This document shows, one piece after another, positions 52,201 through 60,200 of a DNA stretch of 64,000 nt. Origin of the DNA: Forficula auricularia (lineage: Eukaryota; Arthropoda; Insecta; Dermaptera; Forficulidae); NCBI GenBank assembly GCA_024734495.1, contig JALMQS010000075.1, positions 1,914,935 through 1,978,934 on the forward strand, in the 5' to 3' direction. The notes under the pieces were generated by a model that saw only the letters and a program-made list of their open reading frames with translations, ran no database searches and had not been told where the DNA came from. Each line of letters opens with the position of its first letter. Within the stretch, counting starts at the first letter, position 1. The position numbers were made by a program, and so were the translations under genes.

Positions 52201-53225
52201 GGGACCCTTTGTATTCATTTCAGATTTTTTCAAGGGTGTCAAAGTTAAATTGTTTCGCGTTATATCAAAACAAATACCTTTCTTGGTCTCTCTAAATACT
52301 CTTGTATTAGAATCGATACAAATATCTTGGGAATTAATAGTTTATTTTTCAATGAAAATTAAAAATTCAGACCACAGGGGGGACCCTTTATATTCATTCC
52401 AGATTTTTCACTTTATATAAAAACTAATACCGTATTTGTATAGTTAAACTTTTTCGGTTTATGTATATATAATCGTAAGTAAGAGATAAAAATGAATAAT
52501 AAATAAATTTTTAGCTTTTCATTTTGATTTTTGTCTAGTTAGGCCGCGGCGCACCTATGAAGAGGCCGCGGCGCACAGTTTGGGAACCTCTGCTTTAAAC
52601 GATAAATTAAATTCAAACGTTTCAGGAGAATTCCTCCCTTTATCAAGCAATTTTACTTTAAAATGTGCTGACCTGATTTATTTTTGTTTTTCCTATGTAT
52701 AATCATTGGCTCCTGAAGTCAAAACGTTATTTAATTAAATATATCATTATTTAGGTATTTGATCAAACATTATGATTTTTAGAAGATGAACCACAATCAG
52801 AATCGGCTCCTGAGGATGTCACTGCACCTTTAAAATCTCCAGTGACATCTCCAGCTAGCGAAACTGAAGATGAAAGTAGAGATGGTAAGAAATTATTTTT
52901 ATATAACTTTTTATATACAATTATTAGCATTAATAATTTTTTTGGCGAATTTATTTTTAGAAATGCGAGTTTTACGAATAGAAACGAAGACCGCTCCAAT
53001 GCCAAGCCAACCTGAAGTAGTACTTTCTGATGGTAAAATAAATTTTTTACATTCATTTTAAATTGCCTATATGAATTTTCTTAGTTGTCAAAATTAGTCA
53101 TTTAATTTTTTTTTTTATGTAAAATATAATAGCATGTTTTTTTATTGCATGGTTTTTGCGTGTTTATTTAGAATTTCTGCAAATGGAGCGTGAATATTCG
53201 CAGCCTCCAATGTCTGTCAATAAAG
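37088..53225 (+). CDS. hts: Adducin (hu-li tai shao), central part of gene
   Basis: Adducin caps actin filaments and recruits spectrin to the membrane skeleton. Thirteen exons join in phase: 37088-37280, 39773-40008, 40684-40833, 40918-41064, 42918-43241, 43329-43459, 44872-45001, 48773-48925, 51460-51582, 51648-51807, 52783-52884, 52961-53032 and 53172-53225. They cover the N-terminal helix (MREMERRKRVEAIMNSRMFR), the aldolase-class-II-like head, the neck and part of the tail. Exon 37088 starts in phase 0 at DMREME, so an earlier exon with the start Met is missing, and the basic C-terminal MARCKS-like end is not seen. A short isoform is possible at 45043. The introns carry many transposons. 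Identification is very secure. Confidence 0.95.
37650..37717. repeat. 68-bp intron repeat, copy 1
   Basis: Starts TTAGGTCCAATTATTAATTG and runs to ATAACTAATTACA. It is nearly identical to 41207-41274 in another adducin intron (one early base differs). No function suggested. The remaining 37281-38228 intron sequence holds nothing else recognised. Confidence 0.85.
38229..38573 (+). mobile_element. hAT (Charlie-like) fragment with coding remnant
   Basis: A 345-bp element with ends CAGTATAGTGGGCAACTGCT and, inward from the right, CAGGAGTGGGCAAATTC. Flanked by TTATAAAC (38221-38228) and GTATAAAC (38574-38581), an 8-bp duplication with one change. It contains the transposase fragment listed separately. 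Confidence 0.85.
38274..38480 (+). pseudogene. hAT transposase fragment, GTF2IRD2-like
   Basis: The peptide FEELNDEQWLNDLSFSVDML followed by SYLNDLNLSLQGKRLFIYDM resembles the conserved segment (WLNDLAFL...LN.LN..LQGK) of Charlie-type hAT transposases and the domesticated GTF2IRD2. Neither end of the protein is present; it is an internally deleted copy. Confidence 0.7.
38941..39645. mobile_element. TTAA-flanked MITE copy 3 (uninterrupted)
   Basis: A 705-bp element including TTAA at both ends (38941-38944, 39642-39645), with TIRs GGTAGTTGTTCC and AAACAACTACC. It is the reference copy for this family in the window: no later insertion, no coding domain. Adducin intron. Confidence 0.9.
39773..40008 (+). 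CDS. hts: Adducin exon: head domain start
   Basis: Joins in phase 1 after CGAG to give SSCVVPINDLRGVEAMAYTQ, then AERLLRCKLAAGCRLMDLHG and HFLVNPWGLLCHEVTASSL. TATTTTCGAG acceptor, TTG|GTAAGT donor. Confidence 0.95.
40062..40597. mobile_element. TTAA-flanked MITE, variant family
   Basis: TTAA-GGTAGTTCTTTCAC at the left and GCGAAAGAACTACC-TTAA at the right. The ends differ from the main family by G to C in GTTGTTTC, and the interior is unrelated. Inserted between adducin exons, about 50 bp after the donor at 40009. Confidence 0.85.
40684..40833 (+). CDS. hts: Adducin exon: head domain
   Basis: 50 codons: VKLDMQGAIVEAGTTNFAVN then AAAFQLHASIHAARPDVRCV and IHLATPQAIA. Phase 0 on both sides. 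The HxxxxxARPDVxCxxHLxT signature is the adducin/aldolase-II core. Confidence 0.95.
40918..41064 (+). CDS. hts: Adducin exon: head domain
   Basis: 49 codons: VSSLKTGLLPVCPAAAVLGE, then VPLHIESSTNLSDPAERDKL, ending LGPNSK before GTAAGT. It follows the previous exon after an 84-bp intron, the shortest in the gene. Confidence 0.95.
41207..41274. repeat. 68-bp intron repeat, copy 2
   Basis: Near-identical partner of 37650-37717, in the same orientation in a later adducin intron. Confidence 0.85.
41280..41820. repeat. AT-rich foldback repeat
   Basis: Arms of about 250 bp: ACCCTATCGAAAACATTTTT with its complement, TATTCAACTTCATATTCAAT with its complement, and end blocks TTTTGACACGACCC and GGGTCGGTGTCAAAA. 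No TA or TTAA duplication was established. Confidence 0.75.
42350..42500 (-). pseudogene. Tc1-like transposase C-terminal fragment
   Basis: On the minus strand YHYYSPDMNPLEKLWEYG matches the Tc1 segment around the last Asp/Glu catalytic residues (SPDxNPxExLW). After one frame change come YEYKSMPQRLEAVIEAKSGH, the usual Tc1 C-terminus. Frameshifted and truncated, about 150 bp. Confidence 0.75.
42918..43241 (+). CDS. hts: Adducin exon: head domain end
   Basis: 108 codons: VILLANRGAVCCGESVEEAF, the substrate-pocket-like region of the fold, then DNLILLPEQTRRQLYDACRR, an Ala/Thr-rich insert, and GGLEFEALMRMLDNA. Phase 0 both sides. The Ala-rich insert is longer than I expect for vertebrate adducin. 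Confidence 0.95.
43329..43459 (+). CDS. hts: Adducin exon
   Basis: GFRTGYLYRHPLVRGDPPRP then HDIEVPPAVSSLGFLLDQEG, ending after two bases of a Gly codon at CTAGG|GTAGGC. It connects exactly to GCCCTGGAG at 44872. Confidence 0.95.
44102..44574. mobile_element. Possible hAT-type element containing a LINE tail
   Basis: The left end CAGTGGCGGGCGGT and inward right end CACTAGTATGCGGT are similar, with AT-repeat flanks that may be a duplication (ATATATAT and ATATATTG). It lies between adducin exons. The boundaries are tentative because the target is itself a TA repeat. Confidence 0.45.
44290..44502 (-). pseudogene. Non-LTR retrotransposon RT C-terminal relic
   Basis: The minus-strand peptide RDWNSLPATVFPETYNLQLF then KSCIHRYL is the characteristic end of many LINE reverse transcriptases (WNSLP..VFP..YN...FK). 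Only this tail is present. Confidence 0.65.
44872..45001 (+). CDS. hts: Adducin exon: neck region
   Basis: Encodes PWRSKLADGRKTHDRSRWLN then SPNVYQKVEILETGTPDPKK and ITK, ending in phase 0 at AAG|GTAGAA. The donor is weaker than the others in the gene; if unused, the frame runs on to a stop at 45041-45043. Confidence 0.93.
45002..45043 (+). CDS. hts: Candidate short-isoform C-terminus of adducin by read-through
   Basis: Reading through the donor at 45002 adds 13 residues, VEMITVETAGGEE, then TAA. AATAAA-type signals lie about 140 bases on (45183-45200). This would give an adducin lacking the neck-tail exons. Insect hts is known to make several C-terminal isoforms; this one is inferred from sequence only. 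Confidence 0.5.
   Translation, partial: VEMITVETAGGEE
45215..45585. mobile_element. Small MITE with 21-bp inverted ends in a TA repeat
   Basis: CCCGGGCTTCTTGCGAAAAGT at the left, complementary to ACTTTTCGCAATAAGCCCACG at the right apart from a few bases. Both sides are TA-rich, so the duplication cannot be fixed. No coding content. Confidence 0.6.
46223..46249 (+). CDS. hts: Candidate 27-nt alternative adducin exon
   Basis: A strong acceptor (TACTTTCATTTTCAG) precedes TGGGTCGATGCCAACTCAGC, ending at GACGAG|GTAAAT. It reads WVDANSADE in phase 0, compatible with the exons ending at 45001 and starting at 48773, both phase 0. The WV start matches that of the next exon (WVADG). If unspliced it reads 11 residues further to a stop at 46283. 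No transcript evidence. Confidence 0.35.
46909..47220. mobile_element. Penelope-type foldback, PLE-B, decayed
   Basis: Arms ATAAGTAGGTTATAATGAAA and complement, both ribozyme sites damaged (minus GAATCGTC; plus CTGAAGG), with the PLE-B tail ACCAGTCCGTCTTTCT following. Confidence 0.75.
47098..47133 (+). ncRNA. Decayed hammerhead ribozyme motif (PLE-B)
   Basis: ACC, CTGAAGG (last base of the box changed), stem II GGAGA/TCTCC, GAAAC, GTC, GG. One change from a full core. Confidence 0.5.
47305..47343 (-). ncRNA. Near-intact hammerhead ribozyme motif (PLE-B, left arm)
   Basis: On the minus strand: ACC, CTAAAGA (G to A in the first box), stem II GGAGG/CCTCC, GAAAC, GTC, GGT. The G to A change hits a catalytic-core position and should impair cleavage. 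Confidence 0.6.
47575..47612 (+). ncRNA. Hammerhead ribozyme motif (PLE-B, right arm)
   Basis: ACC, CTGAAGA (47578-47584), stem II GGAGG/CCTCC, GAAAC, GTC, GGT. Full core and stem I. Confidence 0.8.
48038..48077 (-). ncRNA. Near-intact hammerhead ribozyme motif (PLE-C, left arm)
   Basis: On the minus strand: GA, CTGATCA (one base off the box), stem II GAG..../CTC, GAAA, CTATAG, TC, TC. It differs from the right-arm copy mainly in the box and stem II. Confidence 0.6.
48165..48205 (+). ncRNA. Hammerhead ribozyme motif (PLE-C, right arm)
   Basis: GA, CTGATGA (48168-48174), stem II GAGGGC/GCCCTC with loop AAA (six perfect pairs), GAAA, CTATAG, TC, TC. The box is fully canonical. The stem III strand CTATAG is self-complementary, suiting dimer pairing. 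Confidence 0.8.
48773..48925 (+). CDS. hts: Adducin exon with Gly-rich start
   Basis: 51 codons after TTTGTCAACAG: WVADGGGGGGGGPGGGSPSH then TAGGTPVRIEDALQFVPKNT and DPKEFKRLQQQ, phase 0 both ends. The glycine run is encoded by a GGN repeat and probably varies between alleles. Confidence 0.95.
49243..49281 (-). ncRNA. Hammerhead ribozyme motif (PLE-B, left arm)
   Basis: On the minus strand: ACC, CTGAAGA, stem II GGAGG/CCTCC, GAAAC, GTC, GGT. All conserved positions present. Confidence 0.82.
49298..49336 (+). ncRNA. Hammerhead ribozyme motif (PLE-B, right arm)
   Basis: ACC, CTGAAGA (49301-49307), stem II GGAGG/CCTCC, GAAAC, GTC, GGT. Identical core to its partner at 49243-49281. Confidence 0.82.
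49480..51459. other. Adducin intron stretch without clear elements
   Basis: About 2 kb of AT-rich intron. Around 49770-49880 there is a weak relic resembling the LINE tail at 44440-44510 (GGAGTTCAGTC, GTCATAGGGATAAA). Nothing else recognised. Confidence 0.45.
51460..51582 (+). CDS. hts: Adducin exon: neck/tail
   Basis: 41 codons: IKENRRADKITSGPQSHILE then GVAWDEAKKLQDANMSATGD and Q. CTGGAACAG acceptor and CAA|GTAAGT donor, phase 0. Confidence 0.95.
51648..51807 (+). CDS. hts: Adducin exon: neck/tail
   Basis: VILMGAASKGIIQRGHQHNA then MVYKTPYARNPFDAVTDEEL and DEYRRTVERRTKG, ending in phase 1 before GTGAGT. The NPFxxxTDEELxEY motif is conserved in adducins. Confidence 0.95.
51919..52592. mobile_element. 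hAT-type MITE with 8-bp duplication
   Basis: A 674-bp element flanked by CTTTAAAC at 51911-51918 and 52593-52600. Ends CAGGGGTTCCCAAACTTTTT and, inward from the right, CAGAGGTTCCCAAACTGTGC. The interior has two direct copies of about 170 bp (GACCACAGGGGGGACCCTTT). No transposase. Confidence 0.92.
52601..52745. mobile_element. Decayed Penelope-type foldback
   Basis: The minus strand near 52614-52648 reads CTTGATAAAG, GGAG/CTCC, TGAAAC, GTT. The plus strand near 52710-52732 reads CTCCTGAAGTC, AAAACGTT. Both are damaged hammerhead cores in opposite orientation, just before an adducin exon. Confidence 0.5.
52783..52884 (+). CDS. hts: Adducin exon: tail
   Basis: Phase 1 to phase 1, 34 codons: EDEPQSESAPEDVTAPLKSP then VTSPASETEDESRD. 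Acidic and Ser/Pro-rich, typical of the disordered adducin tail. Could be skipped without a frame change. Confidence 0.9.
52961..53032 (+). CDS. hts: Adducin exon: tail
   Basis: Phase 1 to phase 1, 24 codons: EMRVLRIETKTAPMPSQPEV then VLSD. The RVLRIETKxAPxPSQPEVVLSD block is recognisable in insect hts. Confidence 0.92.
53172..53225 (+). CDS. hts: Adducin exon: tail (last recognised)
   Basis: Phase 1 to phase 1, 18 codons: EFLQMEREYSQPPMSVNK, between TTTATTTAG and AAAG|GTATAG. Also frame-neutral if skipped. I find no later adducin exon before the gap at 54156 or after it. Confidence 0.85.
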
Positions 53226-53504
53226 GTATAGTTATGTATAATGACTTCGTTTTTTTGATGGTTTCATTTGCTTCTTTTAATGCTTTTAACTAATTTTCCA
53301 TTACTAAGTAATATTTTTATTTCGGATTTTTTTATAATATTATTTTTTAATTTAAACCATATAGGCTATAGGGCCTCTTGTCTATATCTTCGAAACTATA
53401 TGAGTTAAATAATAATTTGCAGAATTATTATTTAATTTTAATGTTTTTATTTTCAAGTAACGATACAGCTCGTCAAACACTTTAGTTGATATTGTCAGTC
53501 TGAC

Positions 53505-53815
53505 TAAAAGCAGAGGCTTAGCCACTGGGGGGTTTTGCAGGCCCGTGCCTGACGGAGTGCTCATTCTGCGCACGCAGCCATTCAAATAGCCAGGGATTTT
53601 TTATGAGATTAAAATATAAAATTTGTAAAAAAAAATTTTCAAATCATTCATAGTTTTTTTTTTTACAAATTTCATATTTTAATCTCATAAAAAACAAAAA
53701 AAAATCCTGGCGATTTGAACGCCTGCGTGCGGGGCACTCAATGAACACCTGCCAGGCACGGGCTCGGGTTTTGCGAGCCAGAACCCCCCCCCCAGTGCAG
53801 GCTCATGGGTCGAGT
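53505..53815. mobile_element. Foldback MITE
   Basis: Inverted arms: GCCCGTGCCTG with CAGGCACGGGC, and TTTTTTATGAGATTAAAATA with its complement, around a small AT loop. C/G runs lie at both ends. The target duplication is not clear. Confidence 0.7.
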
Positions 53816-53929
53816 AACCGCAACGACAAACCGTTTCGTATGGCAAACTAACCGTGATTAAATATAATATAATATTTCATATGTTTAATCAAGAATTATG
53901 TTCTTTTTTAATTTCTTGAAGTAGAGTAC

Positions 53930-54155
53930 ATGTACCATTTTAGTCCAGTTAAATTGTTCTCTAAAGGGCCCACCGCGTGGAAGTTTTGGGGTACTTTTGA
54001 TTTCTTGATCCGATATGTTTTTTGGTGTGATGAATCCGAATCTCAGGTTTTCTAACAAAATTTCGTGACGTCAAAAATGCAAAAAAAGGAAAAAATCTCA
54101 TTTTTTGATGGTTTTTTGGCTATAACGCAAAAACTTTTCGTAAATAACTTTCCTT
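53930..54155. repeat. Dispersed repeat R, copy 2, cut by a gap
   Basis: Shares TAGTCCAGTTAAATTGTTCT, ATATGTTTTTTGG and AACTTTTCGTAAATAAC with 14190-14560 and is interrupted by the N run. Confidence 0.6.
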
Positions 54156-54255
54156 NNNNNNNNNNNNNNNNNNNNNNNNNNNNNNNNNNNNNNNNNNNNN
54201 NNNNNNNNNNNNNNNNNNNNNNNNNNNNNNNNNNNNNNNNNNNNNNNNNNNNNNN
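54156..54255. other. Assembly gap of exactly 100 N
   Basis: A fixed-length placeholder inside dispersed repeat R. The true size is unknown. Confidence 0.99.
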
Positions 54256-56710
54256 TTCTGTTTGAACAGACAATACCATGTATTTACTGAGTATATAACT
54301 GTTTTAGTTCTAGGAAAATAGATATGAAAGTCGCTGCGTGTCTCCCTGTCTTTCACCAATTGAATCCGGCGATGAGTTACTAATGAGATTAGGCCGAATA
54401 GTTTTAAATGATATTAATTCAAGGTGTATTACCTAAAGGCAGAATTGACCCTTCTATTGAGAAAAGAAGAGAAATAAATTTTAGAAGCAGGTTTGCAGGA
54501 CTATGGTGTCATCATTCCTAATTTTTACAGATGTTGGTTAAGTTTCGATATTAACTGGGATTTTGTGGTATAAATGAATTATATTGCAATTTTTAAATGG
54601 TTTGATTAAAAAAATGTACGTTTTATTAACATTTTGTATTTCCATGAGTTGTTGAAAAACCACCCAAGTCATGGGTATTTACGGATAAGTCATGGGTATT
54701 TACTTTCTTTTCAAGTTGTTTTTTTAAAGTTTTTGATTTGAGATTCCCATGCCAACTTCTTCATTTTACTAAAAGTTCCACGTTCTATATCTTAGATTAT
54801 CAGTCTCGTAAAATTCTATTTTCTAATAGTACTAGAACACACTTCAATTCATTTAATAAAATTTGAATTTGAAAAAACCTGTTCATTTGTCTATTTAAAC
54901 TGTGGGTTGCGACCTCCGGGGGTCGCAAAAATTTGGTAATTATAAACAAATCTACACTATATTAATGTTATATTGAATATAATTTAGTGTTACTACAATT
55001 TAAAATTTTGTGTTACTACAATGAGATCATTTAAAATTGTATGTTACTACAATGATGTCATTTAGAATTTTGTCGGGCATTCTCAAATTTTTACCATTGA
55101 ATCATTGATGTATTAAATATTTATTCCCGAAATTTGAAGTTGATCGTCTGTCCCATTTCCGAGAAATAAATTATTGAAAATTGTCTTTTTAACATGGAAG
55201 TAAATGGACCGAGCTTTTAAAAGGGCTATAACTTCTATACAAATTATACCATTTTCAACAAATTTATACAGATCAATAATTCAACTTTTATGAATCTAAT
55301 GATACATTTTTCAATAGATTTGACAGTCTAGTTAATTAGTTATTCATAAATGTAAAAATAAAAAGTTATTTGAAGCCAATAGTGTAAAATTCCAACTCTA
55401 TTTCTTGAAATCGTTTTTGTGTTAAATAAATAATAATTGTGTTTTTATAATGATAAAAAATTTATCTCAATATTCTTTTTATTAATATTAACAAAACAAA
55501 GATTTGTATTCGAAATTAACCTCATTATTAACAAATTTTTTTATTAAAAAATTTAGTAGTCAGAAGTTATCACTCTGCAGAAATACAAAAGATTTTTTTG
55601 TAGATCAACCAGTTAGATAAGCTGTCCTGAGCCTCCTTTGGCCTATCATAAGAAAAAGTTTAAGAAGCTGGTCTATAACAATGCCTTAAAATCTCAATAA
55701 AATCATTGGAAAAATAATTTTTATGCATTTTTGAAAATTGAATCAGTTTTCCACATTGTAAATACAAACATTTTAGCACCAGAACAAAATTTTTACAACT
55801 TTTTACTCTTGAGTAATAGGTATCAAAATTTGGACAGAAAAAAAATATGGTTGAAAATGAATTTTTTCCACGCTTCAGACACTTTAAACAGTATGAGAAA
55901 TAAAATCGAGATAATTAAAAACTAACCCGGCAGGAAGACGGTTAGCCTACCTCCTGAGCAAATAAAGAAATAACGAATAAAATTAGCAAGCCTTCAATTA
56001 TTTAATATCAGAATTAATATGTAAAAATCTGATGAAGTAACTAAATTGAGTAATCTAAGCTTAATTGATAAGACCTTCAAAAGATAAAAAAACATATATG
56101 AAATTTTAATTTAGGAAGAGAAAATGCAACGAGTTGGAAAATTGGCCTAGACTAGTATTACAAGTTACACGTACAACTGTTAGATTTAGAAACCAGACAA
56201 CACGCAATTGATACATGAATGAGAAAAGGGGGTCTACAAAAGGGGAAGAGCGTTCAACTCGCGGATTAAGTAAATAACATGGAACTTCCGCTACCTATTC
56301 AAACAAGTCAATAAATCGAGGCGCGTTATCTAATCGAAAGACGAGTTAAAGATTGGTCAAGGCTATTATTAGATAGACGAAAGATGGATGAATGAGACCG
56401 GCTGGGATTCGAGCTGGGCTCCGAACGATGCCGATGGCGGCTGTTGCTGCCGATCGATGCCGGAGCCGCATTGCCGTCGACATCCCTTTCCTATGCACGA
56501 TTCCAGACCCAGCCAGCAGGCAGTTTACTAACCCCTTTCCAGCCGACAACATGGAAATATTATCTTCTAGATCTGATCCATTTTTTTTACAACTTCTAGC
56601 CTATTCAATAATTATTTATGATTAAATGAAAAAATAAAGTAGATTCGCTTCTATTTGAAAATTAATTCATTAATTTTGTTACTTTTTAAAGAAATTTAAT
56701 TAATTAGTAA
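54256..56710. other. AT-rich stretch without a recognised gene
   Basis: No conserved exon. Around 56390-56560 there is a GC-rich patch whose minus strand carries a B-box-like GCTCGAATCCCAGCC, perhaps a SINE relic. A tandem block near 54994-55060 repeats TGTTACTACAAT. Confidence 0.45.
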
Positions 56711-57386
56711 TTAAGGTAGTTGTTTCGTGACAATACTAGCAAAAAGTTAATGATAGAGTATATAGAACAGACAATAAGGATTCATAATTCATAAGCCCAA
56801 AACTTTTTGCTGTTTATGTATCACTACTAGCCAATCCCGTGCTCGTTTGACAAATCTGACAACACAGTCCGAGCTTGTATATATTTTATCATAGAAATTT
56901 CAGATAAAGTATATTATAAAGAGAGATTTATAAAATAAAAAGTTCTTAATAAGCGATTGAAAGCTGTTGCGACAATGGTTGAAGTGAAAAAACGTCAAAA
57001 AAAATTACTCGCACTTTTTAGGTTAAATAAATGCTTTGTTGCCAGCTTGTTTTTAGTGTAAATTTGTCATTATTATTTCAGAAACTGTGTGTAACTATGA
57101 ATTAAAATTTTCTTAAAAAATGTATTAGTTATTGTTAGTATAGTTTTTTATAACAATGGTAAGAAGAGTTTCTTAATTATAATTAAATATGTTTGTAAAC
57201 TTTCCGATATCCCGTATAGTGCAATGTATAAGTCTGAAAAACTATATTTGGAATTTAATATCTGCGGAACTATATTGTTCATAATATTCGTTTGGCCACC
57301 AATCGATGAAGAAGTATTTAAATAATAATCTGTTTAAATTTCAAAAAAATCCTAAGGAAACCCATATGGTGAAACAACTACCTTAA
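56711..57386 (-). mobile_element. TTAA-flanked MITE copy 4
   Basis: TTAA-GGTAGTTGTTTCGTGACA at the left to GAAACAACTACC-TTAA at 57383-57386, in the opposite orientation to the copy at 38941. No later insertion. Confidence 0.88.
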
Positions 57387-57953
57387 ATTCCAAAGAGTTT
57401 TTCAGACTCTTATACATTGCACTATACGGGATATCGGAAAGTTTACATACATATTTAATTATAATTAAGAAACTCTTCTTACCATTGAGTTATAAAAAAC
57501 TAAACCAACATTAAACAATAACTAATCCATTTTTTAAGAAAATTTTAATTCATAGTTACAATACAGTTTCTGAGATAATAATGAATAAATAATGAAAAAT
57601 TTACACTAAAAACAAGCTGGCAACAAAGCATTTATTTAACCTAAAAAGTGGGTTAACTTTAGTACTTTTTTGACGTTTTTTCGCTTCAGGCATTGTCGCA
57701 ACAGTTTTCAATAGCTTATTAAGAACTTTTTGTTTTATAAATCGACTTTTATAATGTACTTTATCTGTCATTTCTATAATATTAAAGCTCGGACAATGTT
57801 GCCATATTTGTCAAAGGAGCACGGGATTGGCTATTAGTGGTAAGTACATAAAGAGCAAAAAGTTTTGGGCTTATGAATTATGAATCCTTATTGTCTGTTC
57901 TATATACTCTAGAATTAACTTATTGCTAGTATTGTGCGAAACAACTACCTTAA
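57387..57953 (+). mobile_element. TTAA-family MITE copy 5, left-truncated, joined to copy 4
   Basis: Starts inside the family sequence (ATTCCAAAGAG) directly after the TTAA of copy 4 and runs in the other orientation to AACAACTACC-TTAA at 57953. The pair is bracketed by TTAATTAGTAATTAA-like sequence on both sides. Confidence 0.8.
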
Positions 57954-59850
57954 TTAGTAATTAAATTGGAAGAAAAAGTAGAAACTTGTTATGATTTTCG
58001 AAAATTTTGGTAATATTTAGTAAGGCAAAAGCATAAGTTTAAAATTTAAGAGAGGTGCAGTTATTAGGATTCCGTTCAAAAGTAAAACGGGATCCTATTT
58101 TAGTGTCGATACAATGTCTGTAAGTCTTAGCATTATAGCTCGTAAGCTAAATTCGATACAAACTTAAAATTTAGAAATTATATTTATTAATTTTTCCCAA
58201 AAATCGTATTAAAATTTAAATTAAACGATTATTTTGAGGAGGGTAGAATTTTTTTGTGGGGTCGAAAACAAAAAAAAAAGATTAATGTTGTTTTGTCGCA
58301 TAGTGGAATTGTTTTTTGACAATGAGTGATAAAATTGTTATTTATTATGGTTGCGAGTGATGCAACATAAAAAAATATTTTTTTATTGTGGGCTGTGAGG
58401 CATCTATCTTTAAGAAGAATTAGGCTAAATTTTTATAATTTTAATTCATTTTAAAATGACGGTTTGAGAGAGACTTAAAGTGGCCATTTTTAAGAGATTT
58501 TTATACCTGTCGGCTTTTGGAAACGGCTTAAAATAAAATTATGAAAAAATGGAATAAATTTCCTCATTTTCTCTTTATATACGACAAATAAGAACGAATT
58601 TGATACCTCACGTATTTTGGAAGATAATATAATTTTTTGTTGCTTGCCGGCCTCTGGGCTGGCTGAAATATTGAATTCACGGAGCGATGTGATGGGTCAT
58701 TTGGCTAAAAATATTTGTGCGGGTCCCCAATAACCTTTTACCGCAGATCGAGCCTTTCCAAGAAATATTCAACCCTTAGTTATTATACCTAATTATGCTT
58801 TCCACCACCGTCTTTTTATATAGGGTGGCTAAAAAATCATTATTTGAAAAGTAAAGCAGAGGGTCACCATTTTTAGAAATGATCAATTCGTCCAGTACAT
58901 TGTTTCTAGTTATTTATTTGAAAGTTAAAAAAATGAATTTTTTAATTAAAAAAATAAAAATAAATACTTCTTGATTTTAAATCATATAACTAGAACTTTT
59001 CATCATCCATTTGCTTATCTATGTAGGCTATTTTAATTGACCCTCTAGTTCATTTTTGTTTCAAGAATAGTGAATCAGCTAAGTAGTTCTTATTAACATT
59101 CTTCATTTGAATACTTAGGTATATAGTATATCATTTCGTGTCCAAATTTATTGAAATAAAAAGTCTAATTTGCTCTTTTTGGGTCGTTATATTATATTAT
59201 GGGAATCCCTGGATTATAGAATTTAAAAAATCTAAAACATTCTAATATGTATTCAAAAATTGAGTACAAAATTTGGGAAGTATTTTTATAAAATGGACTA
59301 GTTCTCTGAAAAATAACTATGAATGAGATAGCACACGACTTTTGAACTCCAAGCTATCTTGGAAAAATTCAATTCTTCTTCAAATATATGGCTAAGTGTG
59401 GGAAATTAACGTATCTTCAAAAATGAATTTGATTCTTTTCGTGATAGAAATGGTCGTATTGATATCATTCCTATTGTCACAATGGTGCCAAAAAGGTCAG
59501 GAGCTTGATTTTACATGTAATTATTAATTTTATATACTTCAAAGAGATGTCAGTAAAGCCTATCATGATTTTCGCTAATATCGCATTTTCTTGCTTAAAG
59601 TCCTCAGTTTGAACAGAACCTTGAAGGAAATTTGACTCTATTTGGGGAGAATCATGATATGGATGACATCTTTTCAAGATATATAAAATTAATAATTAAA
59701 TTCAAATGCACCCCCTAATATTTAATTGGCAACAGGGAATAAAGAAATAAACCATTTTTTAGGGGGAAAATGATGTTCCCCGTTAACGAGTGCCTCCAGC
59801 GGTTGCTTAATTATCTTTAATGCTAAAAAAAAGAGTCTTCTGTTTTTTAA
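57954..59850. other. AT-rich stretch without a recognised gene
   Basis: Nothing conserved, palindromic or RNA-like was recognised in about 1.9 kb. Confidence 0.45.
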
Positions 59851-60200
59851 ATAAAATAATTTTTAATTATTTCTAGAGACTATAGTTTCGAAGGCATTGC
59901 CTTCATCATCAGTCTATCACAAATATTTCAAATTAGTTACAAATTATAAGATTTATACATTGAAAATTTTGAAAAATATATAATGTCTTTTTCTTCATGT
60001 TTCCTCTTGGGAGATTAGAATGTACGTGTTTTACACTCTAATCTCCCAAGAAGAAACTTATGAAGAAAAAGACATTATATATTTTTCAAAATTTTCAATG
60101 TATAAATCTTAATTTGTATCTAATTTGAAATATTTGTGATAGACATTTGATGATGAAGGCAATGCCCTTGAACTCTAGAAATAATTAAAAATTATTTTAT
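59851..60200. mobile_element. Penelope-type foldback related to PLE-C
   Basis: Arms AAATAATTTTTAATTATTTC and complement, an intact ribozyme on the left arm and a decayed one on the right (ATTTGATGA, CCCTTGAACTCTAG). The centre palindrome is ACACTCTAATCTCCCAAG. Core sequence and stem III match the PLE-C type but the arms differ. Confidence 0.78.
59876..59914 (-). ncRNA. Hammerhead ribozyme motif (PLE-C type)
   Basis: On the minus strand: GA, CTGATGA, stem II GAAGGC/GCCTTC with a 3-nt loop, GAAA, CTATAG, TC, TC. Canonical core and six stem II pairs. Confidence 0.8.
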
